Shown here: positions 26,035 through 34,037 of the stretch, piece by piece
How positions within the stretch are numbered: the first letter of the stretch is position 1
Layout of the letters: every line of letters begins with the position of its first letter
Assembly (NCBI GenBank): GCA_023458415.1
Contig: JAEWZO010000015.1
Coordinates: 1 to 64,000, forward strand
Direction of reading: 5' to 3'
From: Bacteroidota bacterium
GTDB taxonomy: Bacteria > Bacteroidota > Bacteroidia > Flavobacteriales > Weeksellaceae
DNA: 64,000 nucleotides
Notes under the pieces: model-generated
What the model saw: the letters and a program-made list of their open reading frames with translations, nothing else
Database searches by the model: none
Told to the model about the DNA's origin: nothing
Translations under genes and position numbers: made by a program

Positions 26035-26883
26035 ATGGAAATTTTCAGAAATAGGAAACCACTGCAGGATTATGTGGAGAGACAGAAAGAAATGGGTAAA
26101 AAAATCGGCTTCGCACCTACGATGGGTGCGCTGCACCAAGGTCATATTGCACTATACAAAGCTGCACGTGCAGAAAACGACTTGGTAATTTCTTCAGTTT
26201 TTGTTAATCCAACACAATTCAACAATGCTGCAGATCTAGAAAAATATCCGAGAGATGTTGAAGGCGATATTCAAATTCTCAAAAAATCAGGTTTCGTAGA
26301 TGCTGTTTATATTCCACAGATTGAAGATATTTATCCTGATGGCGCTAAAAGTGAACAATACGATTTTGACGGTCTTGAAAAAGAAATGGAAGGCGCTGCA
26401 AGACCTGGCCACTTTGACGGAGTCGGGACAGTTGTGGAAGAACTTTTCAGACAGGTTCGCCCGGATAATGCTTATTTCGGCGAGAAAGATTATCAGCAGT
26501 TAGCCATCATCAAGAAAATGGTTTCCAAAAAGAAACTTCCAGTAAAAATCTCTGGTGTTTCGACAGTGCGAGAAGAAAGCGGACTTGCGATGAGCTCCCG
26601 CAACCAAAGACTTTCATACCAACAGCGTGAAGCCGCAAAGGTGATTCATGAAACGCTTGTGAAAGTAAATGACTGGTTCCGTATTGTAACAATCCCAGAA
26701 ATTAATGAAAGAGTAAAAGATATTTTTGAAAATGAGAAAGGGATGGTTCTGGAATATTTCAAAATCGTGAATGAAGAAACTCTAAAAGAAACTGATTTTT
26801 TCTATAAAGACCAAAGCTTCCGTGCTTTTATAGTAGTGTATGTGGGCGAAGTGCGACTGATCGATAATATGCATCTCGATTAG
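26035..26883 (+). CDS. panC: Pantothenate synthetase PanC
   Basis: A 282-residue cytoplasmic ligase that joins pantoate and beta-alanine using ATP to make pantothenate (vitamin B5, the precursor of CoA). The nucleotidyltransferase signature is present: APTMGALHQGHIALYKAA (about residues 27-44), FVNPTQFN, GAARPGHFDGVGTVV (about 120-134), YFGEKDYQQLAII and the KMSKS-like loop AMSSRNQRLS (about 184-193). Length is normal. It is divergent from the GT5-like gene and followed by a weak hairpin and a tRNA cluster on the other strand. Confidence 0.96.
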   Translation: MEIFRNRKPLQDYVERQKEMGKKIGFAPTMGALHQGHIALYKAARAENDLVISSVFVNPTQFNNAADLEKYPRDVEGDIQILKKSGFVDAVYIPQIEDIYPDGAKSEQYDFDGLEKEMEGAARPGHFDGVGTVVEELFRQVRPDNAYFGEKDYQQLAIIKKMVSKKKLPVKISGVSTVREESGLAMSSRNQRLSYQQREAAKVIHETLVKVNDWFRIVTIPEINERVKDIFENEKGMVLEYFKIVNEETLKETDFFYKDQSFRAFIVVYVGEVRLIDNMHLD

Positions 26884-26895
26884 AACAAAAACATC

Positions 26896-26920
26896 AAAAG
26901 CCCTCCAAAGGAGAGCTTTT
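26896..26920 (+). terminator. Probable terminator after panC
   Basis: An 11-bp imperfect stem (26896-26906 with 26910-26920, one mismatch) around an AAA loop, with four T in its right arm. The T-run is short, so efficiency is uncertain. Confidence 0.5.
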
Positions 26921-26974
26921 GAACACCAAATCACAAAATATTAATATGAAAAAAATTTACTTAACAGTAAATTG

Positions 26975-27047
26975 TGACCTGGCTGGGGCTCGAACCCAGG
27001 ACCCATACATTAAAAGTGTATTGCTCTACCAACTGAGCTACCAGGTC
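26975..27047 (-). tRNA. tRNA-Lys (TTT anticodon), copy 2
   Basis: On the minus strand a 73-base tRNA with acceptor GACCTGG/CCAGGTC, D-arm AGCTCAGTTGGTAGAGC and anticodon loop CTTTTAA giving TTT (lysine). Its sequence is identical to the copy at 27220-27292. It is the last of three tRNAs in the transcript direction. Confidence 0.95.
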
Positions 27048-27101
27048 TTTATTAATTAACAATTACCTCATCAATTAACAATTATTTTTGTATTCTGTCT
27101 G

Positions 27102-27184
27102 TGCCTGCGACTGGACTCGAACCAGCACATCCATAGGAAACCACCCCCTCAAGATGGCGTGTCTACCAATTTCACCACACAGGC
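27102..27184 (-). tRNA. tRNA-Leu (GAG anticodon)
   Basis: On the minus strand an 83-base type II tRNA: acceptor GCCTGTG/CGCAGGC, D-arm with GGTGAAATTGGTAGACAC, anticodon stem CCATC/GGTGG with loop TTGAGGG giving GAG (leucine), a long variable arm and T-arm GGTTCGAGTCC. It sits between two identical tRNA-Lys genes. Confidence 0.93.
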
Positions 27185-27208
27185 AAAAAAAAACCGTAAA
27201 ACTTACGG
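27185..27208 (-). terminator. Terminator-like hairpin between tRNA-Lys and tRNA-Leu
   Basis: A 6-bp stem CCGTAA/TTACGG (27194-27199 with 27203-27208) is followed on the minus strand by nine T that run up to the tRNA-Leu 5' end. It looks like an intrinsic terminator placed inside the tRNA cluster; it may instead be an RNA-processing hairpin. Confidence 0.55.
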
Positions 27209-27219
27209 GATTTTTGTTG

Positions 27220-27292
27220 TGACCTGGCTGGGGCTCGAACCCAGGACCCATACATTAAAAGTGTATTGCTCTACCAACTGAGCTACCAGGTC
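27220..27292 (-). tRNA. tRNA-Lys (TTT anticodon), copy 1
   Basis: Same 73-base sequence as the copy at 26975-27047, with anticodon TTT. It is the promoter-proximal tRNA of the cluster, 45 bases after a well-formed promoter. Confidence 0.95.
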
Positions 27293-27336
27293 GGCCACGA
27301 TTTACAGTAAGATTTTGTCCGCTGTAAAAAGTGGTG

Positions 27337-27367
27337 CAAAGATAAGGCTTTTTTTAAATTCTCAAAA
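27337..27367 (-). promoter_or_regulatory. Promoter of the tRNA-Lys-Leu-Lys cluster
   Basis: On the minus strand a -33 TTTTG (27367-27363), an 18-base spacer and a -7 TATCTTTG (27344-27337) closely fit the Bacteroidota TTTG / TAnnTTTG promoter form. Confidence 0.6.
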
Positions 27368-27397
27368 TTTTTTTTCAAATTTGTGAAAAATATAAAA

Positions 27398-27916
27398 ATG
27401 ATAATTTCACTCACCGGATATATGGGAAGCGGTAAATCTCACATTTCCAAAGTTTTGAGCGCCAAGCTGCAGTACAGGCTCATCGACCTAGACCGTGAAA
27501 TTACTTTGAAGGCTAAAAGCACCATCGCTGAAATCTTTGAAAAAAAGGGAGAACTCTACTTCAGAAAGCTTGAAAGAGAGGTGTTGGAATCTGTTCTTGA
27601 TAATCACCAAAACTGCATACTTAGTTTAGGCGGCGGAACACCCGCTTATTTCGACAATATGAATCTCATTAACGAGAAAACAGAAAGCATTTTTCTGCAG
27701 GCATCCGTTAAACAACTTTCAGAAAGGCTTTTATTGCAAAAAGGAAAACGACCCCTTATTGCAAAGATTACCGACGTGGATCTTCCGGAATTCATCGCAA
27801 AGCATCTTTTTGAAAGAAATCCGTTTTACAGCCAGGCAAAATATACTATCAAAACAGACGGAAAGAATCCTGAAGAAATTGCCAACGAAATTATCGAAAA
27901 TGTATTTCGGAATTAA
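27398..27916 (+). CDS. aroK: Shikimate kinase
   Basis: A 172-residue cytoplasmic kinase that phosphorylates shikimate at the 3-hydroxyl in the chorismate (aromatic amino acid) pathway. It has the Walker A loop GYMGSGKS (about residues 7-14), the DLDREI shikimate/Mg2+ site near 32, LYFRKLEREVL near 56 and LSLGGGTPAYF near 74, plus the lid arginine in KGKRPLI. The ATG at 27398 was preferred over an upstream GTG because the family begins a few residues before the Walker loop. It ends 4 bases inside the convergent S4-domain gene. Confidence 0.94.
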   Translation: MIISLTGYMGSGKSHISKVLSAKLQYRLIDLDREITLKAKSTIAEIFEKKGELYFRKLEREVLESVLDNHQNCILSLGGGTPAYFDNMNLINEKTESIFLQASVKQLSERLLLQKGKRPLIAKITDVDLPEFIAKHLFERNPFYSQAKYTIKTDGKNPEEIANEIIENVFRN

Positions 27917-28347
27917 TCGTCGGAATCATCTTCCATTCCGCTGAAAAACAGATTCCACTCATCATTTTCCATTTCAGGAGAATCTCCAGCAACAAATCCG
28001 TCAATTTCCCTTCGGTCTTTCTTGGTCGGCCTTCCTTCACCTTTAATTCTGTAATAGTCCTGAGACATTTTTCTCATTTTCAACAGCTCATACTGCTCTT
28101 TGTCTGTTCTGTCTTCAATATGCATCGGAACCAGTTTAGCTCCTATCCTGATTTTCGGGATCTGCAGAACTTTAATTTTATAATCAATCTGGTTTTTGCG
28201 GATTCGGATTAAATCACCCTCCTTCACTTCACGCGAAGATTTCACTGCATTTTCTCCAATATGAACTCGGTTTTTCTTAATTTCCTCTGCCGCAATACTC
28301 CGCGTCTTAAAAATCCTTACACTCCACAAAAATTTATCGATTCTCAT
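27913..28347 (-). CDS. S4-domain RNA-binding protein (Hsp15-like)
   Basis: A 144-residue protein with an S4 RNA-binding domain at residues 1-60 (MRIDKFLWSVRIFKTRSIAAEEIKKNRV...) as in Hsp15/HslR, which recycles stalled 50S subunits carrying peptidyl-tRNA. The C-terminal part is charged and ends in an acidic DDSDD tail. Related proteins in Flavobacteriia have this same length. Function by homology only. It is divergent from the lipoprotein gene at 28404. Confidence 0.85.
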   Translation of the reverse strand: MRIDKFLWSVRIFKTRSIAAEEIKKNRVHIGENAVKSSREVKEGDLIRIRKNQIDYKIKVLQIPKIRIGAKLVPMHIEDRTDKEQYELLKMRKMSQDYYRIKGEGRPTKKDRREIDGFVAGDSPEMENDEWNLFFSGMEDDSDD

Positions 28348-28376
28348 ATTTTTTTTTACTTTTGCTGAATTAATTT

Positions 28377-28384
28377 CGCAGCAA
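28377..28384 (+). promoter_or_regulatory. Promoter -7 box for the lipoprotein at 28404
   Basis: TACTTTTG fits TAnnTTTG and lies 19 bases before the ATG. Confidence 0.45.
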
Positions 28385-28403
28385 GATAATCATAAAGCTA
28401 AAA

Positions 28404-29129
28404 ATGAAAAAAAGTATATTATTCCTCGCACTCTCCGCAATGTTTTTGATCAATTGTAAGGAAGATGAACCTGTAATAGTGCCAGAACCAAGCATTGAAA
28501 CTCAAAATGCCTACGATGACGAAGCGATTCAGAAATATCTTCAGGACAATTATTTGGACGCCAAAGGAAATATCAAAACTTTCAGTACCACAGACACTTC
28601 TGATGACGAGTTTCCTAAACTTGCCGAGATGAACCCTGTAACTTTGCCTTCTGGTGTAATTTACATCGTTCGTGACGGTGCACAACCGGAAAACGGAACA
28701 CCGATTGGAGCCAACGACAGCATTCAGATTTTCCAGAATACGGTGAGTTATGTGGCTTCCAACACTGACAATGTAGTGTCATTTGTTTCGCCCGCTACGT
28801 TCAAAAATTCGGTAGACGGTAACGGAATTCCGGATAATGATCCCATGTATTATTACGTTAGAAATTCAGTTCTTGAAGCGGCGACTGCAGATGAAGCAAA
28901 GCAAAGAAGCTATTACGAGATCGAAGGTCTCCGTGAAGCGTTGCCGAATTTCACAGCTTTCAATAAAGCCAACGAAGAAGATTATAACTTGCAAGGTGTG
29001 ATTATCGTGCCTTCCAGAGCAGCTTTCGCACGCGATGTACACCACAATTATACAGGATTGGCTTTCCGAAACAGAAGTTTTGTTTTCAATTTTCAGGTTT
29101 ACAGAACTTTTCCGCGGGTGAATCCTTAA
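28404..29129 (+). CDS. Lipoprotein with surface-export signal, possibly FKBP-like
   Basis: A 241-residue lipoprotein: signal peptide with lipobox FLINC, Cys18 then KEDE. A lysine plus acidic residues right after the Cys is the lipoprotein export signal described for Capnocytophaga and related Flavobacteriia, so it is probably on the cell surface. Residues 70-235 contain SGVIYIVRDGAQPENGTPIGANDSIQIFQNTVSYV and a C-terminal FNFQVYRTFP, which resembles an FKBP-type prolyl isomerase fold (GldI-like), but I am not certain. Monocistronic. Confidence 0.65.
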   Translation: MKKSILFLALSAMFLINCKEDEPVIVPEPSIETQNAYDDEAIQKYLQDNYLDAKGNIKTFSTTDTSDDEFPKLAEMNPVTLPSGVIYIVRDGAQPENGTPIGANDSIQIFQNTVSYVASNTDNVVSFVSPATFKNSVDGNGIPDNDPMYYYVRNSVLEAATADEAKQRSYYEIEGLREALPNFTAFNKANEEDYNLQGVIIVPSRAAFARDVHHNYTGLAFRNRSFVFNFQVYRTFPRVNP

Positions 29130-29168
29130 AATAAATCCGTCCTGCACGGAGAATGACCAACTTCGACC

Positions 29169-30166
29169 ATGAAGCACGAAAATAATTTCGATTTCCTGAG
29201 ATTTTTATTTTTTTTCTGGTAGTTGTTGGTCATTTAATCTTACTTAGCGGCATCCCGGAATTTCGGAATGAATTCTTTGCCGCAATGCCTAATTACAGTG
29301 TATTTGCTTTCTTCGTCATCAGCGGTTATCTGGTTTGGGGAAGTTATGAACGGCTTCAAAACCTTAAGAAATACTCGAAAAACAGAGCGAAACGCATTTT
29401 ACCCGCTTACTTTGCTGTTGTAATTTTCTTTGCGTTTTTTCTTTATTTTTTCGCTTCAGATAGGGGAAATTATTTTTCAGTTCAATGGCTTAAATATCTT
29501 GCCGCGAATCTCACTTTTGCCAATTTTCTTCAGCCTTGCATCAATTATGTTTTTACTGAAAATTTGTTCTGTGCTGTGAACGGCTCTTTATGGACCATCA
29601 AGATTGAACTGATGTTTTACATCACGGTTCCCATTCTTTTTTATCTTTCAAGAAATTTTCAGAAAAAAGCGAAAAACCTTTTGCTGATAAGCCTCTATTT
29701 AGCATCAGTAGCGTATTATTATACAGTTCTACATTTTGAACAGTATGTTCTAGTGAAGCAACTCCCGGGTTGTTTTACGTACTTTGCTTCCGGAATTCTT
29801 CTATTTTTAAACAAGGATTATTTCAGGATAAACATCAATTATTTTGTAATTCCGGCGCTGATTATAGTGCTTTTGGAAAAAATGGTTATTCATCAAACCA
29901 TCCTTTTTCCTTTTGCTTTAGGTGTTTTGATTTTCTGGTTTGCACATCTGAAGATTGGCCTGAAAAACTTCGGGAAATACGGCGATTTCTCCTACGGAAT
30001 GTATCTAATTCACTTTCCTGTGATCCAGATTTTTATTGTGCTGGAAATATTTGAAAAGTATTCGTTTTTAGGCTTTTTCGTCTGTGTTTTGGTAGTTGTT
30101 GGGCTGTCAGTTCTCAGCTGGAACTTCGTTGAAAAACCGTTTCTTAAAAAACGACCTCAGTCGTAG
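29169..30166 (+). pseudogene. Membrane acyltransferase (OafA-type) interrupted at a T8 tract
   Basis: The ATG at 29169 opens with MKHENNFDFLRFLFFF, the usual first helix of acyltransferase-3 proteins, then hits a stop at 29220. The rest of the family sequence (LVVVGHLILLSG from 29216, then VFAFFVISGYLVWGSYERL and on to 30166) is in the +2 frame. The switch lies in eight T at 29208-29215; nine or six T would restore a 331-332-residue protein, the normal length for sugar O-acetylases. An alternative start at 29285 would omit the catalytic His region. Could be a slippage switch, decay or read error. The 3' end overlaps recO by 10 bases. Confidence 0.75.
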
Positions 30167-30846
30167 ATTTGCTGCAAAACTTCCAATGAAGCCGGCTCAC
30201 GAAAATCAGCGAAATGATATCGATAATACAGCATCAAAGTTTCCAAAAATTTCTTTTTTTCCTGATGCGTAAGTTTTATTTCGTAAGGATTGGATGCAAG
30301 GCTAAACTTTATCCAAAGTGCGGAAACCTCTTCATTGAAAAGAATATGTAACGGATCATCGGAAAAAGTTCCGGTTTCAGGGTCCAGAAATTTTCCTTTT
30401 TCTGTCAATGGTGCGATTCCCAAATACTTAAGCATGTTAAAAACAAGGGCGAAATGTGCTGTTAAATTCCCTGCAAAAGACTCTTTAACAAAAGACTGAA
30501 TTTCCTGATAAACCGCCCTACATTCCGTTTCCCTGCGCAAGACCTGATTCAGAAAATCAGCGACAAAAAAAAGAACAGTATTAAGCTTAGGATTATCAAA
30601 ACTGTATTGTTCACCGCGTTGTTCAATTTTTGAAATGTTTTTCAGCGAAGATGAACTTCTTCCGTCGAGAATGAAAATTCTGATTTCATTCAGCGGAAAG
30701 AGATATGCTTTTTTTCTATTCTTTGGCGAATACACACCACGGCAGAAAAAACTTTCAAAGCCGTTTTCGCGGGAGAAACAGTGCAGCACAGCGTCGCTGT
30801 CACCATATTTTATGTAAGAAAGTAGAAAACTGTCCTGAGATTGCAT
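30157..30846 (-). CDS. recO: DNA repair protein RecO
   Basis: A 229-residue recombination mediator that loads RecA with RecR in the RecFOR gap-repair pathway. The N-terminal OB fold (QSQDSFLLSYIKYGDSDAVLHCFSRENGF, about residues 2-30) and the helical RecO_C part match the family, although the zinc-finger cysteines of some members are absent, as in many Bacteroidota. The start at 30846 was chosen because its ATG shares a base with the stop codon of the upstream porZ-like gene, which implies coupled translation. Confidence 0.88.
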   Translation of the reverse strand: MQSQDSFLLSYIKYGDSDAVLHCFSRENGFESFFCRGVYSPKNRKKAYLFPLNEIRIFILDGRSSSSLKNISKIEQRGEQYSFDNPKLNTVLFFVADFLNQVLRRETECRAVYQEIQSFVKESFAGNLTAHFALVFNMLKYLGIAPLTEKGKFLDPETGTFSDDPLHILFNEEVSALWIKFSLASNPYEIKLTHQEKKKFLETLMLYYRYHFADFREPASLEVLQQIYD

Positions 30847-33080
30847 CAGTTGACCACTGCGATTTTTGCTGTAGCGGTATCGGTTCCGTTTTCGTTGGTC
30901 ATCAAAACAAAATAAATTCCGGATGCTACACGCGCTCCACGATGATTGTTGAGATCCCATTCGTAATATCCTCCCCGAACTACTGCCTGATGAACTAAAT
31001 TTCCGGCAGCATCAGTAATTCGGATGTTAGTTCTTTCCGCAATACCTCGGATTCGCACATTCCCTTTATAATTCGCATGCACCACAGGATTTGGGTAAAC
31101 CAAAACATCACCAAAATTTTCATTGACGTCCATAACATCTCCCTGATAAACCACCACTCCATCGTAAGTAACAAAATAGACTTTTCCTGTTTTGGTGTCC
31201 ACTTTTATATCCGTTACGTTATCAGTGGGCAGCGGCGAATTGGCTTTAGTAAAATGACTGATAGTTCTTTCTCCGTTTGCGGTAAAAAAAAACACTCCAC
31301 CACCGTCAACAGAAACCCATTTCTGGTTACCGCCATCGGTCGTAATCTGTAAAATATTGTTATCTCTGAAAAGTTCTTCACCAAGTCCGTTTTCTTCAAT
31401 AATAATTTCATCGGTCTGAACGGTCGGATCTCCAACAGCTGAGGTTGCATTATGCAAAACTCTTAGTCCGGTTCTGGTTCCAATCCACGCGTCGTAGTTT
31501 TTATCTATTGTAACAGAAACTACACCGTTGGTCGGGAGGTTATTATCGTCATCAATGTGCGTGTAGCTGTCATCACCGGACGAAGCAGTTCCGTTGTAGT
31601 TGTATACAATCAAACTTCCATCCGCAATAAATGGTTGTGCAATATAAATATGGTTATCCTGAATAAAAGGTTTTTGCGCAGAACTTGTGTTAAAAATATT
31701 CAGGACATTAAACTGCGAACTTGCAGCATTATATCTCGCCAACGCAGATTTTGCAAGCGCACTCCCTCTTGGTTCCACGTTCTGATACGTCGCAAAAAGC
31801 TGAGCATTAGAATCAAAGCCAAGCCCAACCGGTTCGTAGAGCCACATATTTGTGCTTAAATTAGGGATCTGTGCAAAACCACCTTCTGCTTCAGACCTAT
31901 AGATTCCTTTGAAGAGCTGTCCAGGATAAAAATTCACAAAAAAAATCTCTGAAAGATTAGACGGATTAATCACAGCGTCCAGAATATTAAATTTGCTTGG
32001 ATTGTTAATAAAAAACTCAGGATATTTCCATTCCATACCATCGAAATGATAAAAACCAAGACTTTCAGTATGGCTGACTGTGTTGTACGAATCTCTTCCA
32101 CCCGAAGAAATAAGAATCTGGTTTTCCACCAAATCCATTTTATACGAGCGGTTATTGTAAGGTCCGTCCGGTTTTATAGGAAGTCCCGACTCACCAACAA
32201 TTCCGGCAAACTTCGTCCCGGCATAAACCTGATTTGAATAAAAATATCCGGTATTTGTCGCATCATTAAAATTAAATGTCTTCACCGTTGCTCCACTATG
32301 ATCATACACAGAAACTCTGTTAGGTTCAGAAACAACAATGTTTTGTGGCGTTACCACTAAATCAGTTATACTCGAAAATCCGGATAAAGCTCCACCACCG
32401 TAATTAACGGTATTTGAATTGGCATAGGCGAGTGTGTTTCCATTCTGAGCCAAGTGAAGAAAACTTCCCGCAACTGAGGTTTGCCATGTGGAAAACACGG
32501 GAAAAGTAACATTGATCTCATGAGATTTAATGCCCGATGAAGTAATAGCATAAACCGTATTTTCGTGAATAACCGCTTCAAGTGAAGGTTCAAAAATACC
32601 ACCCGTCATAAAGAAAGCAGAATCACCAAACTCCCTTCTTTCCAAATCGAAAACAGAAACTCCATATCCCGATGAAATCACCGCCTGATTTCCGTTGATA
32701 CTGATATGATTAATCCGCTTATCCCCTTGAAAACCTGTAGCTATCGGAATATCAACAATGAAAAAAATTCCGTCCGGAGTAATCACATCCAAAGTTCCGT
32801 TTTGGTAACCTACCAAACCTGTTTCAGTTTGAGGATTGTAATCAAAGGCAGAGATTTTCACTTCATGCAGTCCGTTGGCTTTTGACAACTTGGCTATTTC
32901 ACCATTTGTAGGGCTGTAAAAGAAAATTCCGTTTTCTGTTGCTGCGATCAGTTTATCTGAAGTTTCGCGAATAACCAGAACATTATTATATGAGAAAAGA
33001 TCGCTCCAGCGACTGGAGGAAATTGTTTGCGCTGAAATGGACAACGATATGAAAAGAAAAAGAAGTACTGCTTTTTTCAT
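30846..33080 (-). CDS. porZ: PorZ-like type IX secretion accessory protein (beta-propeller)
   Basis: A 744-residue protein with a signal peptide (MKKAVLLFLFISLSISAQ), two beta-propeller-like regions (repeats near TSDKLIAATENGIFFYSP and DKNYDAWIGTRTGLRVL) and a C-terminal T9SS type A sorting domain (about 665-744: VYPNPV...GIYFVLM). This is the layout of PorZ, part of the Porphyromonas surface complex that attaches type IX cargo to LPS. The recO neighbour with an overlapping start/stop is, to my knowledge, a recurrent arrangement in Flavobacteriia. The role in this organism is inferred. Confidence 0.82.
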   Translation of the reverse strand: MKKAVLLFLFISLSISAQTISSSRWSDLFSYNNVLVIRETSDKLIAATENGIFFYSPTNGEIAKLSKANGLHEVKISAFDYNPQTETGLVGYQNGTLDVITPDGIFFIVDIPIATGFQGDKRINHISINGNQAVISSGYGVSVFDLERREFGDSAFFMTGGIFEPSLEAVIHENTVYAITSSGIKSHEINVTFPVFSTWQTSVAGSFLHLAQNGNTLAYANSNTVNYGGGALSGFSSITDLVVTPQNIVVSEPNRVSVYDHSGATVKTFNFNDATNTGYFYSNQVYAGTKFAGIVGESGLPIKPDGPYNNRSYKMDLVENQILISSGGRDSYNTVSHTESLGFYHFDGMEWKYPEFFINNPSKFNILDAVINPSNLSEIFFVNFYPGQLFKGIYRSEAEGGFAQIPNLSTNMWLYEPVGLGFDSNAQLFATYQNVEPRGSALAKSALARYNAASSQFNVLNIFNTSSAQKPFIQDNHIYIAQPFIADGSLIVYNYNGTASSGDDSYTHIDDDNNLPTNGVVSVTIDKNYDAWIGTRTGLRVLHNATSAVGDPTVQTDEIIIEENGLGEELFRDNNILQITTDGGNQKWVSVDGGGVFFFTANGERTISHFTKANSPLPTDNVTDIKVDTKTGKVYFVTYDGVVVYQGDVMDVNENFGDVLVYPNPVVHANYKGNVRIRGIAERTNIRITDAAGNLVHQAVVRGGYYEWDLNNHRGARVASGIYFVLMTNENGTDTATAKIAVVN

Positions 33081-33086
33081 GCTTAA

Positions 33087-34037
33087 TTATGCAATGATGC
33101 TTTCATCAATAACTTGATTATTCCATGAAATATTTTGCACCTTCCTGTTTTTATCAAAATAAAAATCAATTCTTCCCAACAAAAGACCTGCCCAACCAAC
33201 CTGGTTAATCAGTACAGTTTTGCCCATTCGGTTCGTATATTTTTGTGGCTCCGGAAGAAAAGTATGTGTATGTCCACCTAAAATCAAATCAATATTTTCT
33301 GTATTTGCAGCCACAATTTTATCAGAAACTTTCTGTGGATTATCGCGGAAATCGTATCCCAAATGCGATAAACAAATAACTAAATCGCATTTTTTCTCAT
33401 TTTTCAATATATCCGAATAATGCTGTGCAACTTCAATTGGATTAAGATATTCAGTTTCCATAAACTGCTTTTTTCCAACCAAACCTTCAAGTTCAATTCC
33501 GAGTCCGAAAATTCCTACACGAATTCCATCCTTATTGAAAATTTTGTAAGGTTGCGTTTTACCGTCAACAATGGTATTCGAAAAATCGTAGTTGGAACAA
33601 ATGAAAGGAAATTCAGCATTAGGCAAAACTTTCAGGAAACCTTCCAAACCGTTGTCGAAATCGTGATTTCCCATGGTTGCAGCGTCGTATTTCATCATCG
33701 ACATGAGTTTGAATTCCAATTCACCACCAAAGAAATTAAAATACGGCGTCCCCTGAAAAATATCTCCCGAATCCAGCAGCAAAACATTGCTTTCCTGCTC
33801 GCGGATTTTCTGGATCAAAGTGGCTCTCCGCGCAAAACCACCCTGATTTGGGTTTCGCGTATAACTCTCATCAAAAGGCTCGATACGACTGTGTTGATCG
33901 TTTGTATGCAAAATCGTAAGCTGTCGTGCCGAACCGCTGAAAAATGATTCTGCAGTTGCCGCTGTAAGCAGATTTGGAGTAACAGCGGCCGCCAAAGTTC
34001 CGCCACCAATGGTTTTTAAAAACTGTTTTCTATTCAT
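33087..34037 (-). CDS. 5'-nucleotidase-like metallophosphatase (N-terminal catalytic half)
   Basis: A 316-residue secreted protein equal to the catalytic half of UshA/CD73-type 5'-nucleotidases. A Tat-like N-terminus (MNRKQFLKTIGGGTLAAA) precedes metal motifs TILHTNDQHSR (about residues 40-50), LLDSGDIFQGTPY, TMGNHDFDNG (about 120-129) and LGGHTHTF (about 250-257). The substrate-binding C-terminal domain is encoded separately by the upstream gene (34030-34800), whose stop overlaps this start by 8 bases, so the two products probably act together. Confidence 0.87.
   Translation of the reverse strand: MNRKQFLKTIGGGTLAAAVTPNLLTAATAESFFSGSARQLTILHTNDQHSRIEPFDESYTRNPNQGGFARRATLIQKIREQESNVLLLDSGDIFQGTPYFNFFGGELEFKLMSMMKYDAATMGNHDFDNGLEGFLKVLPNAEFPFICSNYDFSNTIVDGKTQPYKIFNKDGIRVGIFGLGIELEGLVGKKQFMETEYLNPIEVAQHYSDILKNEKKCDLVICLSHLGYDFRDNPQKVSDKIVAANTENIDLILGGHTHTFLPEPQKYTNRMGKTVLINQVGWAGLLLGRIDFYFDKNRKVQNISWNNQVIDESIIA

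Noticed and set aside
27383..27397. GTG start for aroK
   Set aside because: It would add five residues (MKNIK) before the usual family start MIISLTGYMG, whose ATG at 27398 is better supported.
29285..30166. Acyltransferase starting at the ATG at 29285
   Set aside because: This start omits the first membrane helix and the conserved VVVGH segment, which are encoded in the same frame upstream from 29216.
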